Origin: Parasulfitobacter algicola
GTDB taxonomy: Bacteria; Pseudomonadota; Alphaproteobacteria; Rhodobacterales; Rhodobacteraceae
Reading direction: 5' to 3'
NCBI RefSeq assembly: GCF_013315265.1
Contig: NZ_JABUFE010000001.1
Coordinates: 186,001 to 250,000, forward strand
Length of the DNA stretch: 64,000 nt
Shown here: positions 1-9,282 of the stretch, one piece after another
Position numbering within the stretch: position 1 is the stretch's first letter
How the letters are laid out: each line of letters begins with the position of its first letter
Program-made: the position numbers and the translations under genes
Notes under the pieces: generated by a model
Database searches by the model: none
The model's input: only the letters and a program-made list of their open reading frames with translations
What the model was told of the DNA's origin: nothing

Positions 1-469
1 TTTCAAAATCCCGCAAGATATCTTCGATGGCACGTTTGGATGCGCCGTAAGCATTGATCGGATCCTGCATGCTATCTTCGTCCAGCAGCACATTGTCTTG
101 TTCACCATAAGTCGCACAAGTCGACGAAAAGACAAAGTTTTCACACCCCGCATCAACAGTTGCCTGTATCAGCGTCAGCGATCCCGTCACATTATTATGC
201 CAATACTTGCCAGGATCGGTCATGCTTTCACCAACCTGACTAAGAGCTGCAAAATGCACAACCGCAACAGGTTTGTAAGTCGCTAAAACCTGATCCAGTC
301 GGGCACGATCTGTCAAATCGCCCTGTTCAAACGGGCCAAACTTAACAGCATCACGCCAGCCCGTGGACAAATTATCGTATGTGACAGGGATATAGCCAGC
401 GGCAAGAAGTGCCTTGCATGCATGCGAGCCGATATAGCCCGCACCACCCGTAACCAGAACATTTTTCAC
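1..469 (-). CDS. galE: UDP-glucose 4-epimerase GalE, 5' part only (cut by window edge)
   Basis: Only the first 156 or so codons are present; the gene continues past the left edge. The start is a GTG at 467-469, because the nearby ATG is out of frame. The product is an extended short-chain dehydrogenase. The NAD-binding Rossmann motif TGGAGYIGSH lies at residues 7-16, and the catalytic region shows SSTCATYG followed by the YGASK (YxxxK) pair near residue 140. GalE interconverts UDP-glucose and UDP-galactose in the cytoplasm for polysaccharide synthesis. It starts six bases after the galU stop, so the two are probably co-transcribed and supply consecutive steps. A related UDP-sugar epimerase is possible, but the galU linkage favours GalE. 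Confidence 0.9.
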   Translation of the reverse strand, partial: MKNVLVTGGAGYIGSHACKALLAAGYIPVTYDNLSTGWRDAVKFGPFEQGDLTDRARLDQVLATYKPVAVVHFAALSQVGESMTDPGKYWHNNVTGSLTLIQATVDAGCENFVFSSTCATYGEQDNVLLDEDSMQDPINAYGASKRAIEDILRDFE

Positions 470-475
470 GCGGCT

Positions 476-1369
476 CTACTGCGCGGCTTTTTGAACGGCG
501 ACCATCTGTTCCAGATAATCAGACAGTTCATCTTTCAGTTCGTCACGTGCCAGACCAAAGGCAACTGTCGCCTGCAAGAACCCAGCTTTTGATCCACAAT
601 CAAACCGCTGGCCCCTAAAGCGGAAGCCATATACGCCCCGTTCCGCTTGTAATTCTGCAGCAATCGCGTCGGTCAGCTGAATTTCACCACCTGATCCGGA
701 TTTCATCCGATTAAGATTTTTCAAAACATCAGGTGTCAGGATGTAACGCCCAATCACTGCCAGGTTCGATGGCGCATCTTCCGCGTTTGGTTTTTCGACC
801 ATTCCTTTGACAGATACCATCGACCCCATGTCTTCTTTTACGTCCAGAACACCGTAAGCTGATGCCTTTTCAGGGGGCACTTCCATTGCGGCAACCATGC
901 AGCCGCCTGTATCCGCGTAAGCTTCTGTCATTTGCTGCAAGCACGGCTTTTCGGCTGCAATGACATCGTCAGGTAAGATGACTGCAAAAGGTTCGTCGGC
1001 AATCAGACGGCGCGCGCACCAGACCGCATGGCCCAGTCCAAGTGCTTTGTGCTGCCGGATATAGGCAATAGCACCGCTGTCCATATTGGTTGATTTCAGA
1101 GTCTTCAAAAGCTCTTTCTTACCTTTTTTACGAAGCGATGCTTCCAGTTCCGGGGCATGATCAAAATAATCTTCAAGCGCAGATTTTCCGCGCGAGGTGA
1201 CAAAGATGAATTCCCGTATCCCCGCGGCACGGGCTTCGTCGATGGCGTATTGGATCAACGGGCGATCCACCAACGTCATGATTTCCTTTGGCACAGACTT
1301 CGTCGCCGGCAAAAAGCGTGTCCCCAAACCTGCAACAGGAAAGATGGCTTTCGTTACGCGTCGTTTCAT
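476..1369 (-). CDS. galU: UTP--glucose-1-phosphate uridylyltransferase
   Basis: GalU makes UDP-glucose from UTP and glucose-1-phosphate, the precursor used by GalE and by glycosyltransferases. The protein has 297 residues, close to the usual 290-300. It opens with the nucleotidyltransferase signature GLGTRFLPATKS (about residues 15-26) and carries EKP in the sugar-binding half. An alternative would be a close glucose-1-phosphate thymidylyltransferase, but the full-length similarity fits GalU. It lies directly upstream of galE on the same strand. The 155 bases between it and the preceding glycosyltransferase stop leave room for its own promoter. Confidence 0.95.
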   Translation of the reverse strand: MKRRVTKAIFPVAGLGTRFLPATKSVPKEIMTLVDRPLIQYAIDEARAAGIREFIFVTSRGKSALEDYFDHAPELEASLRKKGKKELLKTLKSTNMDSGAIAYIRQHKALGLGHAVWCARRLIADEPFAVILPDDVIAAEKPCLQQMTEAYADTGGCMVAAMEVPPEKASAYGVLDVKEDMGSMVSVKGMVEKPNAEDAPSNLAVIGRYILTPDVLKNLNRMKSGSGGEIQLTDAIAAELQAERGVYGFRFRGQRFDCGSKAGFLQATVAFGLARDELKDELSDYLEQMVAVQKAAQ

Positions 1370-1524
1370 TCTGAGAACCTTTCAATTTTACGCCTTTGTG
1401 CAAGGCCAAGCGTGATACGATTCCAACTATAGCACCAGCGATCATCATAAGAATATTGACAATCCTATGGCATTAGCAAGTTGTCGCCGCATCAATTCGC
1501 GTGAAACGTGTATTTCGCCAGTTT

Positions 1525-2763
1525 CTAGGGCACCCCGAGTCCGCGCTGCGCAGACACTCGCGCAGTCTCGGCAATTACCCGCGACTTAACCGACAAATGC
1601 AGCCCTGGACGATCATTTCGAACAGATCGTCCAAATATACCCCCACGATGCATCCAAAAGCCGCCATCGTCAAATTTGACTGAATGGCGACGCGGGGTGT
1701 GTGACAGGGCAAAGACAGTCACTATGCGCCCTTCAAGCAACATTTTTTGTGCCTCGGCCCGCAGATTTTTAAGATCCCAGATTGGGCCCCAGATGACAAA
1801 ATTACCATTTGGTGACGTCTTTTGGAAAGGTAAAAAATCGTCTGGTGCAGAGCTAAGCGGTTCAATAAATCGCCGCTCGCGTTTGACACCTTCGGATGCG
1901 CCTTCGATCAGCCCATCCATCAAATAATTCACCTCAGACGGCTCAAGCCACCCCGCAACCATATGTTGCAGCAAGCGCTTGCGCTGAATAGCTTGAAAAT
2001 CAACCCACGCATCCTCGGCATCGTCTGTTTCACAGTATTTCGACAGATACACCGCAAAGCTGGCCCCGATTTCATAAAGCGATGTTGGTGTGCGATCCTG
2101 TGTACGTCTTTCACTTGGGGCCGTTGCATGGTGTACTTCTGCCATCGGTGAAATCGCAGTTTTCAAACCTTGACGGGCAAGCCGCATATTCAGATCAGTA
2201 TCATCCAAGTAAAAGTGATACGACGTATCAAAGCCGCCAAGTTTTGCCAGAACATTGCGACGCACGGCCATGTTGGTACCTTGGGTTTTAATCGCCGTAT
2301 CTACTGTCGGCGTCAGCAGAGTCGGCTGATCATCTGATACCTCAATATCATGCGATTGACCCTTGGTATCGGCCGTCTGTGCCTTCCATTGAAACGAAAT
2401 GCCGTTGCGCCCGCGAACAAATCCGCCAACGGCGGCAACATTGGCCTTGTCGAACGGGGCGACCAGATAGCCCAACCATGTCGGTTCCGCCACAGCATCA
2501 TCATCAATAAAGGCAACGATGTGACCTGCAGCCGCATTGATCCCCACGTTTCGAGCCGCAGAAATATTGGGTTCGTCAAAAGACAGACGTTTGACATTGT
2601 AATCAACGCATGTCGTCTCAACTACACGTTCACCAAAGATATCCGTGACGACGATCACTTCGAATGCCGGATAGATTTGTTGTTTCAGCGACGTCAGACA
2701 TCTTGCAAGATGATCAGGGCGTCCGCGACTGACCACAACAACACTTACTCGCAGATCACTCAT
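1525..2763 (-). CDS. Family 2 glycosyltransferase
   Basis: The first 230 residues form a GT-A fold: VSVVVVSRGRPDHLARCL at the N terminus, NISAARNVGINAA near residue 85, and the metal/nucleotide motif FIDDDAVAEP near residue 110. This indicates an inverting family 2 transferase acting in the cytoplasm on an activated sugar. The remaining 180 residues form a C-terminal extension without a domain I recognise. The start ATG overlaps the kdsB stop in an ATGA, so the two are translationally coupled. With kdsB and the export permease nearby, transfer to a KDO-containing capsule or lipopolysaccharide is a reasonable inference, but donor and acceptor cannot be read from the sequence. Confidence 0.85.
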   Translation of the reverse strand: MSDLRVSVVVVSRGRPDHLARCLTSLKQQIYPAFEVIVVTDIFGERVVETTCVDYNVKRLSFDEPNISAARNVGINAAAGHIVAFIDDDAVAEPTWLGYLVAPFDKANVAAVGGFVRGRNGISFQWKAQTADTKGQSHDIEVSDDQPTLLTPTVDTAIKTQGTNMAVRRNVLAKLGGFDTSYHFYLDDTDLNMRLARQGLKTAISPMAEVHHATAPSERRTQDRTPTSLYEIGASFAVYLSKYCETDDAEDAWVDFQAIQRKRLLQHMVAGWLEPSEVNYLMDGLIEGASEGVKRERRFIEPLSSAPDDFLPFQKTSPNGNFVIWGPIWDLKNLRAEAQKMLLEGRIVTVFALSHTPRRHSVKFDDGGFWMHRGGIFGRSVRNDRPGLHLSVKSRVIAETARVSAQRGLGVP

Positions 2764-3560
2764 TCTGCACCCATACGCTTTAACATGTCTTCCAGTTTAG
2801 GAACGTCTTCGGGGTTGTTCAGTTCCCAGAATTCGCGCCCCTTGGCATTGACTTCAACACAAAGAACAGACCGACCCTGTTCTAGAAATCGTAATTGTTC
2901 AAGCCCTTCAAGGCGTTCCAACGATCCAACCGGCCACCTTGGATACGCCGCAAGCGCTGACGGTCGATAGGCATAGACCCCGACGTGGTGAAACACCGGT
3001 GTGTCTTCGGTTTCGGTGTATTGACCTGGATCAAAGGGGATGACTTCTTTCGAAAAATATAGTGCGTGGCGGTCTGTATCGAACACGGCTGTTGTTCCGC
3101 CAACGCGTCCGGCTTTGCGATCCGCCAAAAGCCCGTTTAGTGCAGCGCCATTACAGCGCAAAACCGGTGTGGCCACTTCGGCTGTCGGATTGGCGCGCAG
3201 GCCTGTAATCAGATCTTCGATAAACCAGTGCGGCGTCAGCGGGGCATCACCTTGAAGGTTCACGACAATATCGTAAGTCGCCTCTGCAATATTATATGCC
3301 TCGGCGCACCGTTCTGTGCCATTCATGCAATCGCTGGATGTCATCATGACTTCAGCTCCAAACCCCAAAGCGGCATCGCGAATGCGGTCATCATCCGTTG
3401 CCACAACAACGCGGTCCACACCGTCGACAGCTTGCGCTGCTTGCCATGTGCGTTCGATCAATGATTGTGCAACGCCTGTGGCACCGGTCAGCGTGACAAG
3501 TGGTTTTCCCGGATACCGGGTTGATGCATAACGGGCGGGAATAACAACGAGAACTGACAT
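2760..3560 (-). CDS. kdsB: 3-deoxy-manno-octulosonate cytidylyltransferase
   Basis: KdsB activates KDO with CTP to CMP-KDO for lipopolysaccharide or capsule assembly. The 266-residue protein begins VLVVIPARYASTRYPGKPL, the family's nucleotide-binding loop, and shows NLQGDAPL (the usual NxQGDxP) near residue 105 and HHVGVYAYR later. Length agrees with the 245-270 typical of the family. It sits between cysQ and the glycosyltransferase, with 1-nt (TGATG) and 4-nt (ATGA) overlaps, so the three form one tightly coupled operon. A capsule-specific paralogue (KpsU-type) is possible, given the export permease across the divergent promoter. Confidence 0.93.
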   Translation of the reverse strand: MSVLVVIPARYASTRYPGKPLVTLTGATGVAQSLIERTWQAAQAVDGVDRVVVATDDDRIRDAALGFGAEVMMTSSDCMNGTERCAEAYNIAEATYDIVVNLQGDAPLTPHWFIEDLITGLRANPTAEVATPVLRCNGAALNGLLADRKAGRVGGTTAVFDTDRHALYFSKEVIPFDPGQYTETEDTPVFHHVGVYAYRPSALAAYPRWPVGSLERLEGLEQLRFLEQGRSVLCVEVNAKGREFWELNNPEDVPKLEDMLKRMGAE

Positions 3561-4357
3561 CAGGACGCCTTTAGCCGAACCCCGGGCGCATAGGCAATGA
3601 AATGTGGGTTTCTAAAAGCCTCTTTTCCATAGACCAGCGGCGTCAGATCATCAAAACGCACAATTGTACCGCCCGCACCCATCAATACAGCATGGCCTGC
3701 CGCCGTGTCCCATTCCATTGTCGGGCCAAGCCGTGGATATAAATCAGCCTCGCCCGTGGCGATCAGGCAGAACTTCAGCGATGATCCGGCGCTTGTCATG
3801 TCTTTCACATTATACTGCTTGATATAATCATCTGTCGCCTGATCCCGGTGGGATTTTGAGGCCACGACCATTAAGGCATCATTGTCAGGGTTTGACACTT
3901 TAAGCGGTGCGACAAGACCTGCGGTATCTTTATTCAGATCACCCATTTCCTCGACGGCGGTACCGTCGGGCTGTGTGTAAAACAGCCGCCCCTTGGCTGG
4001 TGCATAGACCACCCCGCGCACCGCTTTACCGTTTTCAACCAGCGCAATGTTCACCGTAAAATCGCCCCGCCGATTGATGAATTCTTTAGTGCCATCCAAC
4101 GGATCTACAATAATAAAATCGCGGGCCTGAATGTCATGCGATGACGCCTGTTCTTCTGTCACCAGCGCAATGTCGGGAAACGCGGCGCGCAGACCTGCGG
4201 AAATCAGATCATCGGCGGCCTGATCTGCGACAGTTACCGGGCTGTTATCGGATTTCAGCTGGACGTCAAAATCATCCGCATCATAGATTTCCATGATCTT
4301 ATCACCAGCCAAAAGGGCAAGACGGCGAAAGACCTGTGTGATATGTTCGTAATTCAA
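3560..4357 (-). CDS. cysQ: 3'(2'),5'-bisphosphate nucleotidase CysQ (inositol monophosphatase family)
   Basis: CysQ hydrolyses 3'-phosphoadenosine 5'-phosphate, a by-product of sulfate assimilation and sulfotransferases. The lithium-sensitive phosphatase motifs are present: VTEEQ near residue 72, DPLDGTKEF near residue 90 (metal site) and EWDTAAGHAVL near residue 215. The start is a TTG at 4355-4357; it lies 8 bases after a GGAG ribosome site and no ATG is close, so an unusual start is favoured. Placement first in an operon with kdsB and a glycosyltransferase suggests either a role linked to sulfated polysaccharide or simple co-expression; I cannot tell which. Confidence 0.9.
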   Translation of the reverse strand: MNYEHITQVFRRLALLAGDKIMEIYDADDFDVQLKSDNSPVTVADQAADDLISAGLRAAFPDIALVTEEQASSHDIQARDFIIVDPLDGTKEFINRRGDFTVNIALVENGKAVRGVVYAPAKGRLFYTQPDGTAVEEMGDLNKDTAGLVAPLKVSNPDNDALMVVASKSHRDQATDDYIKQYNVKDMTSAGSSLKFCLIATGEADLYPRLGPTMEWDTAAGHAVLMGAGGTIVRFDDLTPLVYGKEAFRNPHFIAYAPGVRLKAS

Positions 4358-4486
4358 AAAGGTCTCTCCGTCAGGTCATCGGCCGTGTTTATTGATCTGT
4401 AACTCTTAGGCCCTTATGCTTTCACGAAACTTAATCGGCAAGCGCTGAGTCCCTTTGCGCATCGAAATCCAAGGCCGCACAGCAGA

Positions 4487-5308
4487 ATGTTCCAGTTCGA
4501 AGCCAGACCCTATGCCAAAAGTTCGGCCGTCGGATTTGCCGAACTCGTTTACCATGGCACCGTGCGATATGTGCGAAAAGGCCATGGAAATGCGATCATT
4601 GGATTGCTGCTGAACATGATGCAGACCGTTATTCTGTGTATGGTCTTTTACATCATGTTTTCGGTACTTGGCTTGCGCGGTAGCATTTTACGCGGTGATT
4701 TTCTGCTTTATATCATGTCGGGCATTTTCCTGTTCATGACCCATACCAAATCACTTGGGGCGATTGTGGGCTCCGAAGGTCCGGCATCCCCGATGATGCA
4801 ACACGCCCCGATGAGTACCGCAATCGCGATATGTTCAGCCGCGCTTGGAACGCTTTACATCCAACTTTTATCGATGTTTTTCGTACTGTTTATCTATCAT
4901 CTGGCGTTCACACCCATCGTAATTGATGATCCCATCGGTGCATTTGGCATGGTCCTGTTGTCCTGGTTTTCGGGACTGTCGATCGGGATGCTGTTTCTGG
5001 CCCTAAAACCATGGGCGCCCGGCGTTGTCGGTATGACGACGGCGATCTATAGCAGGGCAAACATGCTGGCATCGGGCAAGATGTTTTTGGCCAATACTTT
5101 ACCTGAAAAAATGCGGAACCTGTTTGATTGGAACCCCTTATTTCACACAATTGATCAGGCACGCGGATATGCTTTTATAAACTATAATCCACATTATACA
5201 TCTGTTGAATATGCGCTGTATTTATCCTTGACGCTTTTGATGATCGGGCTGATGGGCGAATTTTACACCCGCAAGCACGCATCTGCCAGTTGGGCGGCGC
5301 GGAAATGA
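4487..5308 (+). CDS. ABC-2 type polysaccharide export permease (KpsM/Wzm-like)
   Basis: A 273-residue inner-membrane protein with about six transmembrane segments, for example residues 40-65, 75-90, 105-130, 138-160 and 240-262, and short hydrophilic loops. The layout and length match the transmembrane subunit of capsule or O-antigen ABC exporters. No ATP-binding partner (KpsT/Wzt) lies in the window, so the cognate ATPase must be elsewhere. The gene is transcribed divergently from cysQ-kdsB across a 129-base gap and converges on alkB with only 8 bases between stops. The neighbourhood (galE, galU, kdsB, glycosyltransferase) supports surface-polysaccharide export. The specific substrate is unknown. 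Confidence 0.8.
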   Translation: MFQFEARPYAKSSAVGFAELVYHGTVRYVRKGHGNAIIGLLLNMMQTVILCMVFYIMFSVLGLRGSILRGDFLLYIMSGIFLFMTHTKSLGAIVGSEGPASPMMQHAPMSTAIAICSAALGTLYIQLLSMFFVLFIYHLAFTPIVIDDPIGAFGMVLLSWFSGLSIGMLFLALKPWAPGVVGMTTAIYSRANMLASGKMFLANTLPEKMRNLFDWNPLFHTIDQARGYAFINYNPHYTSVEYALYLSLTLLMIGLMGEFYTRKHASASWAARK

Positions 5309-5316
5309 GGCGCAGA

Positions 5317-5934
5317 TCAATCTACAATGCGTAAGGTCAAATTAAGTCTTCCGCCCTTTCGCAGCAATTGACTAGACCCGGATTTGATCCGGTCCACCCC
5401 ATGATAGGTCAGGCGCGCGTCACCCCCCATGACGACCACATCGCCAGATTGCAGCCACAGCGACTTTGTCTTGCCGCCACGTGTTTGGTTGCCAATACGA
5501 AAAAGCGCATCATCGCCCAAAGACACTGACACAACCGGCCAGTTAAAGTCGGCTTCGTCCTTGTCTTGATGCATGCCCATCCGCGCCGCATCATCGTAAA
5601 AATTAATCAAACAGCACTGTGGCAAACGATCTTTTACACCGACAGCACGCCAAATATCTAAAATTTTATCCGGAATAGGCGGCCATGACGTACCGTTAGG
5701 ATGGGTTGTTCGATACCGGTAACCTGACCGATCAGAATACCAACCATACTTTCCGGCCGAAGTCATGCGAACGGACATAGGTTTGCCAAATGGTGTTTGC
5801 GGCGTGAAAAGCGGTGCCTTTTCAATGATACTGCACAAATCATTCAGGATTCGTTCCTGATCAGACTTGGGGATCATATCTTTGTAGATTTCAAAGCCAC
5901 GCAGTTTCAGTGGCGTCATTACGCGGTCAGTCAT
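5317..5934 (-). CDS. alkB: DNA repair dioxygenase AlkB
   Basis: AlkB is an Fe(II)/2-oxoglutarate dioxygenase that removes methyl groups from 1-methyladenine and 3-methylcytosine in DNA. The 205-residue protein carries the full facial triad (H122 and D124 in MGMHQDKD, H178 in YHGV) and the 2-oxoglutarate-binding arginines R196 and R202 in RLNLTLR. The preceding tract PLFTPQTPFG fits the nucleotide-recognition lid of the family. It is divergent from dnaK, with the dnaK promoter in the gap. The start chosen is the first ATG; a second ATG five codons in is equally possible because neither has a strong ribosome site. Confidence 0.93.
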   Translation of the reverse strand: MTDRVMTPLKLRGFEIYKDMIPKSDQERILNDLCSIIEKAPLFTPQTPFGKPMSVRMTSAGKYGWYSDRSGYRYRTTHPNGTSWPPIPDKILDIWRAVGVKDRLPQCCLINFYDDAARMGMHQDKDEADFNWPVVSVSLGDDALFRIGNQTRGGKTKSLWLQSGDVVVMGGDARLTYHGVDRIKSGSSQLLRKGGRLNLTLRIVD

Positions 5935-5977
5935 GACATTAATCCACAGATTTCCTCAATTTCAATTCATCTGGGCG

Positions 5978-6009
5978 CTTGCAGGGGCCAGACACCATCC
6001 TTATATACG
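5978..6009 (+). promoter_or_regulatory. RpoH (sigma-32) type heat-shock promoter of dnaKJ
   Basis: The sequence reads CTTG (5978-5981), an 18-base spacer, then CTTATATACG (6000-6009). This is a complete match to the alphaproteobacterial heat-shock sigma consensus CTTG-N16-18-CYTATNTNNG. It lies about 105 bases before the dnaK start, leaving a roughly 100-base leader. The position and match make heat-shock control of dnaK-dnaJ very likely. Confidence 0.85.
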
Positions 6010-6114
6010 CCGAGAAGCGGGACGGCCCAGACGAAAAGCCGTTCTATTTGGGATAGGGGCTGGATGCCGAATGTGGATCCTGACCTCATAAATCGCCGGT
6101 AAGAGGATATGAAC

Positions 6115-8034
6115 ATGGCCAAAGTTATTGGTATTGATCTTGGAACCACGAACAGCTGCGTGGCAATCATGGACGGGTCACAGCCCCGCGTAATCGAAAA
6201 CGCGGAAGGCGCGCGTACAACGCCGTCTATTGTTGCGTTTACAGATCAGGAACGTCTGGTGGGTCAACCCGCCAAGCGCCAGGCTGTCACAAACCCTGAA
6301 AATACGGTTTTCGCCGTAAAACGTCTGATCGGCCGTCGCGTTGACGATGCCGAAGTGACTAAAGATAAGAAAATTGTGCCATACGAAATTATTGATGGCG
6401 GCAATGGCGACGCGTGGGTCGAAGCCAAGGGCGAAAAATACAGCCCAAGTCAGATTTCGGCATTCATTCTGCAAAAGATGAAAGAAACCGCCGAGTCGTA
6501 TCTTGGCGAAGAAGTGACACAGGCCGTTATCACCGTGCCTGCGTATTTCAATGATGCACAGCGTCAGGCGACCAAGGACGCCGGTAAAATTGCAGGTCTT
6601 GAGGTTTTGCGGATCATCAATGAACCGACTGCTGCGGCTTTGGCTTATGGCCTGGACAAGAAAGAAACAAAAACAATCGCCGTTTATGACCTTGGTGGTG
6701 GTACGTTCGACGTGACCATTTTGGAAATTGACGATGGTCTGTTTGAAGTGAAATCCACCAACGGGGATACATTCCTGGGTGGTGAAGATTTCGATATGCG
6801 CATCGTGAACTATCTGGCTGATGAGTTCAAAAAAGAAAACGGTGTCGATCTGACCAAAGATAAAATGGCCTTGCAGCGTTTGAAAGAAGCCGCTGAAAAA
6901 GCCAAAATCGAACTGTCTTCGGCCACTCAAACCGAAATCAACCAGCCGTTCATCAGCATGGATCCAAACGGTGGCCAACCGCTGCACATGGTCATGAAGC
7001 TGACACGCGCCAAGCTGGAAAGCCTTGTTAATGATCTGATCAAAGCATCGATGAAACCTTGCCAAGCCGCATTGAAAGATGCTGGCCTGTCGACAAGTGA
7101 CATTGATGAGGTTGTTCTGGTCGGTGGTATGACACGGATGCCAAAGGTCAAAGACGAAGTCACTAAGTTCTTTGGAAAAGAGCCTCACCAAGGTGTGAAC
7201 CCTGACGAAGTTGTTGCCATGGGTGCCGCAATCCAAGCTGGTGTTCTGCAAGGGGATGTTAAGGACGTTGTTCTTCTGGACGTAACACCCTTGTCGCTTG
7301 GCATCGAAACTTTGGGTGGTGTTTTCACACGTCTGATCGACCGCAACACAACGATCCCGACGAAGAAATCGCAAATCTTCTCAACAGCTGAAGACAATCA
7401 GAATGCTGTGACTATCCGGGTTTTCCAGGGTGAACGCGAAATGGCTGCGGATAACAAAATCTTGGGTCAGTTCAACCTTGAAAATATTCCACCCGCCCCA
7501 CGCGGACTCCCGCAGATCGAGGTGACGTTTGATATCGATGCAAACGGCATTGTGTCGGTCGGTGCGATGGACAAGGGCACCGGGAAAGAACAGAAGATCA
7601 CGATCCAGGCCTCTGGTGGATTGTCGGATGATGACATCGAAAAAATGGTGCGTGACGCCGAAGAAAACGCCGAAGCCGATAAAGAGCGTAAAGAGCTGGT
7701 TGAAGCGAAAAACCAAGCAGAAAGCCTGATCCATTCGACAGAAAAATCGATGGAAGAGCATAACGACAAGGTTGATCCAACAACGATCGAAGCAATCGAG
7801 CTGGCAATCGTCGCACTGAAGGATGATCTGGAAACTGAAAATGCGGGTAAAATCAAATCCGGCATCCAGAACGTAACCGAAGCCGCGATGAAACTTGGCG
7901 AAGCGATTTACAAGTCCAGCCAGGAAGAAGCCGCAGGGGAAGCCCCCGGCGGGGAAGATGGCCCGCGCGGTGTGGACGATGATATCGTCGATGCTGACTT
8001 CGAAGATCTGGACGACGACAAACGCGCCTCGTAA
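6115..8034 (+). CDS. dnaK: Chaperone protein DnaK (Hsp70)
   Basis: Cytoplasmic ATP-dependent chaperone that binds exposed hydrophobic segments with DnaJ and GrpE. The protein begins [15 protein letters not shown], has the nucleotide-binding domain to about residue 385 ([11 protein letters not shown] near 195, [10 protein letters not shown] near 335), the linker [12 protein letters not shown], a substrate-binding domain and lid, and an acidic tail ending near [10 protein letters not shown]. The start is the ATG at 6115, which is 8 bases after AGAGG; the ATG two codons upstream is only 2 bases from that site. This gives 639 residues, standard for the family. It is followed by dnaJ after 73 bases. 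GrpE is not in the window. Confidence 0.99.
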   Translation: MAKVIGIDLGTTNSCVAIMDGSQPRVIENAEGARTTPSIVAFTDQERLVGQPAKRQAVTNPENTVFAVKRLIGRRVDDAEVTKDKKIVPYEIIDGGNGDAWVEAKGEKYSPSQISAFILQKMKETAESYLGEEVTQAVITVPAYFNDAQRQATKDAGKIAGLEVLRIINEPTAAALAYGLDKKETKTIAVYDLGGGTFDVTILEIDDGLFEVKSTNGDTFLGGEDFDMRIVNYLADEFKKENGVDLTKDKMALQRLKEAAEKAKIELSSATQTEINQPFISMDPNGGQPLHMVMKLTRAKLESLVNDLIKASMKPCQAALKDAGLSTSDIDEVVLVGGMTRMPKVKDEVTKFFGKEPHQGVNPDEVVAMGAAIQAGVLQGDVKDVVLLDVTPLSLGIETLGGVFTRLIDRNTTIPTKKSQIFSTAEDNQNAVTIRVFQGEREMAADNKILGQFNLENIPPAPRGLPQIEVTFDIDANGIVSVGAMDKGTGKEQKITIQASGGLSDDDIEKMVRDAEENAEADKERKELVEAKNQAESLIHSTEKSMEEHNDKVDPTTIEAIELAIVALKDDLETENAGKIKSGIQNVTEAAMKLGEAIYKSSQEEAAGEAPGGEDGPRGVDDDIVDADFEDLDDDKRAS

Positions 8035-8055
8035 GCGGCGAAATGGAACCAATGG

Positions 8056-8081
8056 GACCGGCTTGCTGAAGCGGGCCGGTC
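8056..8081 (+). terminator. Intercistronic hairpin between dnaK and dnaJ
   Basis: A perfect 7-base-pair stem (GACCGGC 8056-8062 with GCCGGTC 8075-8081) closes a 12-base loop. No run of T follows, so it is more likely a partial attenuator or mRNA-stabilising structure, lowering dnaJ relative to dnaK, than a full terminator. Confidence 0.5.
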
Positions 8082-8107
8082 TTGACGTTCCATGACGGGA
8101 GATACCC

Positions 8108-9247
8108 ATGTCAAAACGCGACTATTACGAGATCCTTGGTGTTGCCAAAGGGGCTTCGGCCGACGAAATTAAAAAGGGCTATCGCCAAAAAGCGAAAGAG
8201 CTGCATCCGGACCGTAACTCTGACAATCCTGATGCAGAAGCCCAATTTAAAGAAGCCAACGAAGCCTATGAGGTTTTAAAAGACGCCGATAAAAAAGCGG
8301 CCTATGACCGTTATGGCCACGCCGCTTTCGAAGGTGGGATGGGTGGCGCACGTCAGGGCGGCTATGGCGGCCAAGGTGACTTCGCCAGTGCATTTTCAGA
8401 TGTCTTTGACGATTTGTTCGGCGACTTTATGGGCGGACGCGGCGGTGGGCGGCAACGGGCAACCCGTGGATCTGACCTGCGGTATAATCTTCGCATATCG
8501 CTGGAAGATGCATTTAAAGGTATGCAGAAAACCATCAATGTGCCTACATCTGTGGGCTGTACGTCCTGCAGTGGATCAGGGGCCGTTGGTGGCGCCGAGC
8601 CGGACACATGTCCAACTTGTTCCGGCATGGGAAAAGTGCGCGCACAACAGGGCTTTTTCACGGTCGAGCGGACTTGCCCGACCTGCAGTGGTTTGGGTCA
8701 AATCATCAAAAATCCCTGCCAAACTTGTAATGGTGCAGGCCGCGTTGAAAAAGACCGATCACTTAGCGTGAACATTCCAGCTGGGGTCGAAACTGGTACA
8801 CGTATTCGTCTTGCTGGCGAAGGCGAAGCGGGTATGCGCGGTGGCCCAACCGGTGATCTGTATATCTTTATTGAGGTGGAAGATCATAAGCTGTTCCAAC
8901 GTGACGGCAACGCGTTGTTCTGTCGTGTGCCTGTATCAGTGGCCTCTGCTGCCCTTGGTGGCGATATTGAAGTTCCAACAATTGATGGCGGGCGCAGCCG
9001 TGTGAAAATTCCAGCAGGCAGCCAATCTGGCCGTCAAATGCGCCTACGCGGCAAAGGGATGCCAGCCCTGCGCGGCGGAAGTGCTGGGGATATGTTCATT
9101 GAACTGGCTGTTGAAACACCGGTGAACCTGACATCGCGACAGAAAGAAATCTTGCGGGAATTCGATAAGTTAAGTGAAAATAATAATCCTGAATCCTCAA
9201 GCTTCTTTTCATCTGTTAAAAATTTCTGGGACTCGATGAAGAGTTAA
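8108..9247 (+). CDS. dnaJ: Chaperone protein DnaJ (Hsp40)
   Basis: Co-chaperone that stimulates DnaK ATPase and delivers substrates. Domain order is canonical: J domain (residues 1-70, HPD in KELHPDRN), Gly/Phe-rich stretch (about 78-115), a zinc-binding region with four CxxCxGxG repeats ([32 protein letters not shown], about 145-215) and the C-terminal substrate-binding domains. The length of 379 residues is typical. A GGGAG ribosome site precedes the ATG. It is the second gene of the heat-shock operon. Confidence 0.99.
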   Translation: MSKRDYYEILGVAKGASADEIKKGYRQKAKELHPDRNSDNPDAEAQFKEANEAYEVLKDADKKAAYDRYGHAAFEGGMGGARQGGYGGQGDFASAFSDVFDDLFGDFMGGRGGGRQRATRGSDLRYNLRISLEDAFKGMQKTINVPTSVGCTSCSGSGAVGGAEPDTCPTCSGMGKVRAQQGFFTVERTCPTCSGLGQIIKNPCQTCNGAGRVEKDRSLSVNIPAGVETGTRIRLAGEGEAGMRGGPTGDLYIFIEVEDHKLFQRDGNALFCRVPVSVASAALGGDIEVPTIDGGRSRVKIPAGSQSGRQMRLRGKGMPALRGGSAGDMFIELAVETPVNLTSRQKEILREFDKLSENNNPESSSFFSSVKNFWDSMKS

Positions 9248-9282
9248 CTGATTATTCAACGATTTGGCGCAGCGTGCCTTGC

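Noticed and set aside
6178-8109. Long antisense open frames (398 and 242 codons) opposite dnaK
   Set aside because: These are a known artefact of dnaK codon bias; the translations are rich in Phe, His and Cys, have no family features, and dnaK itself is certain.
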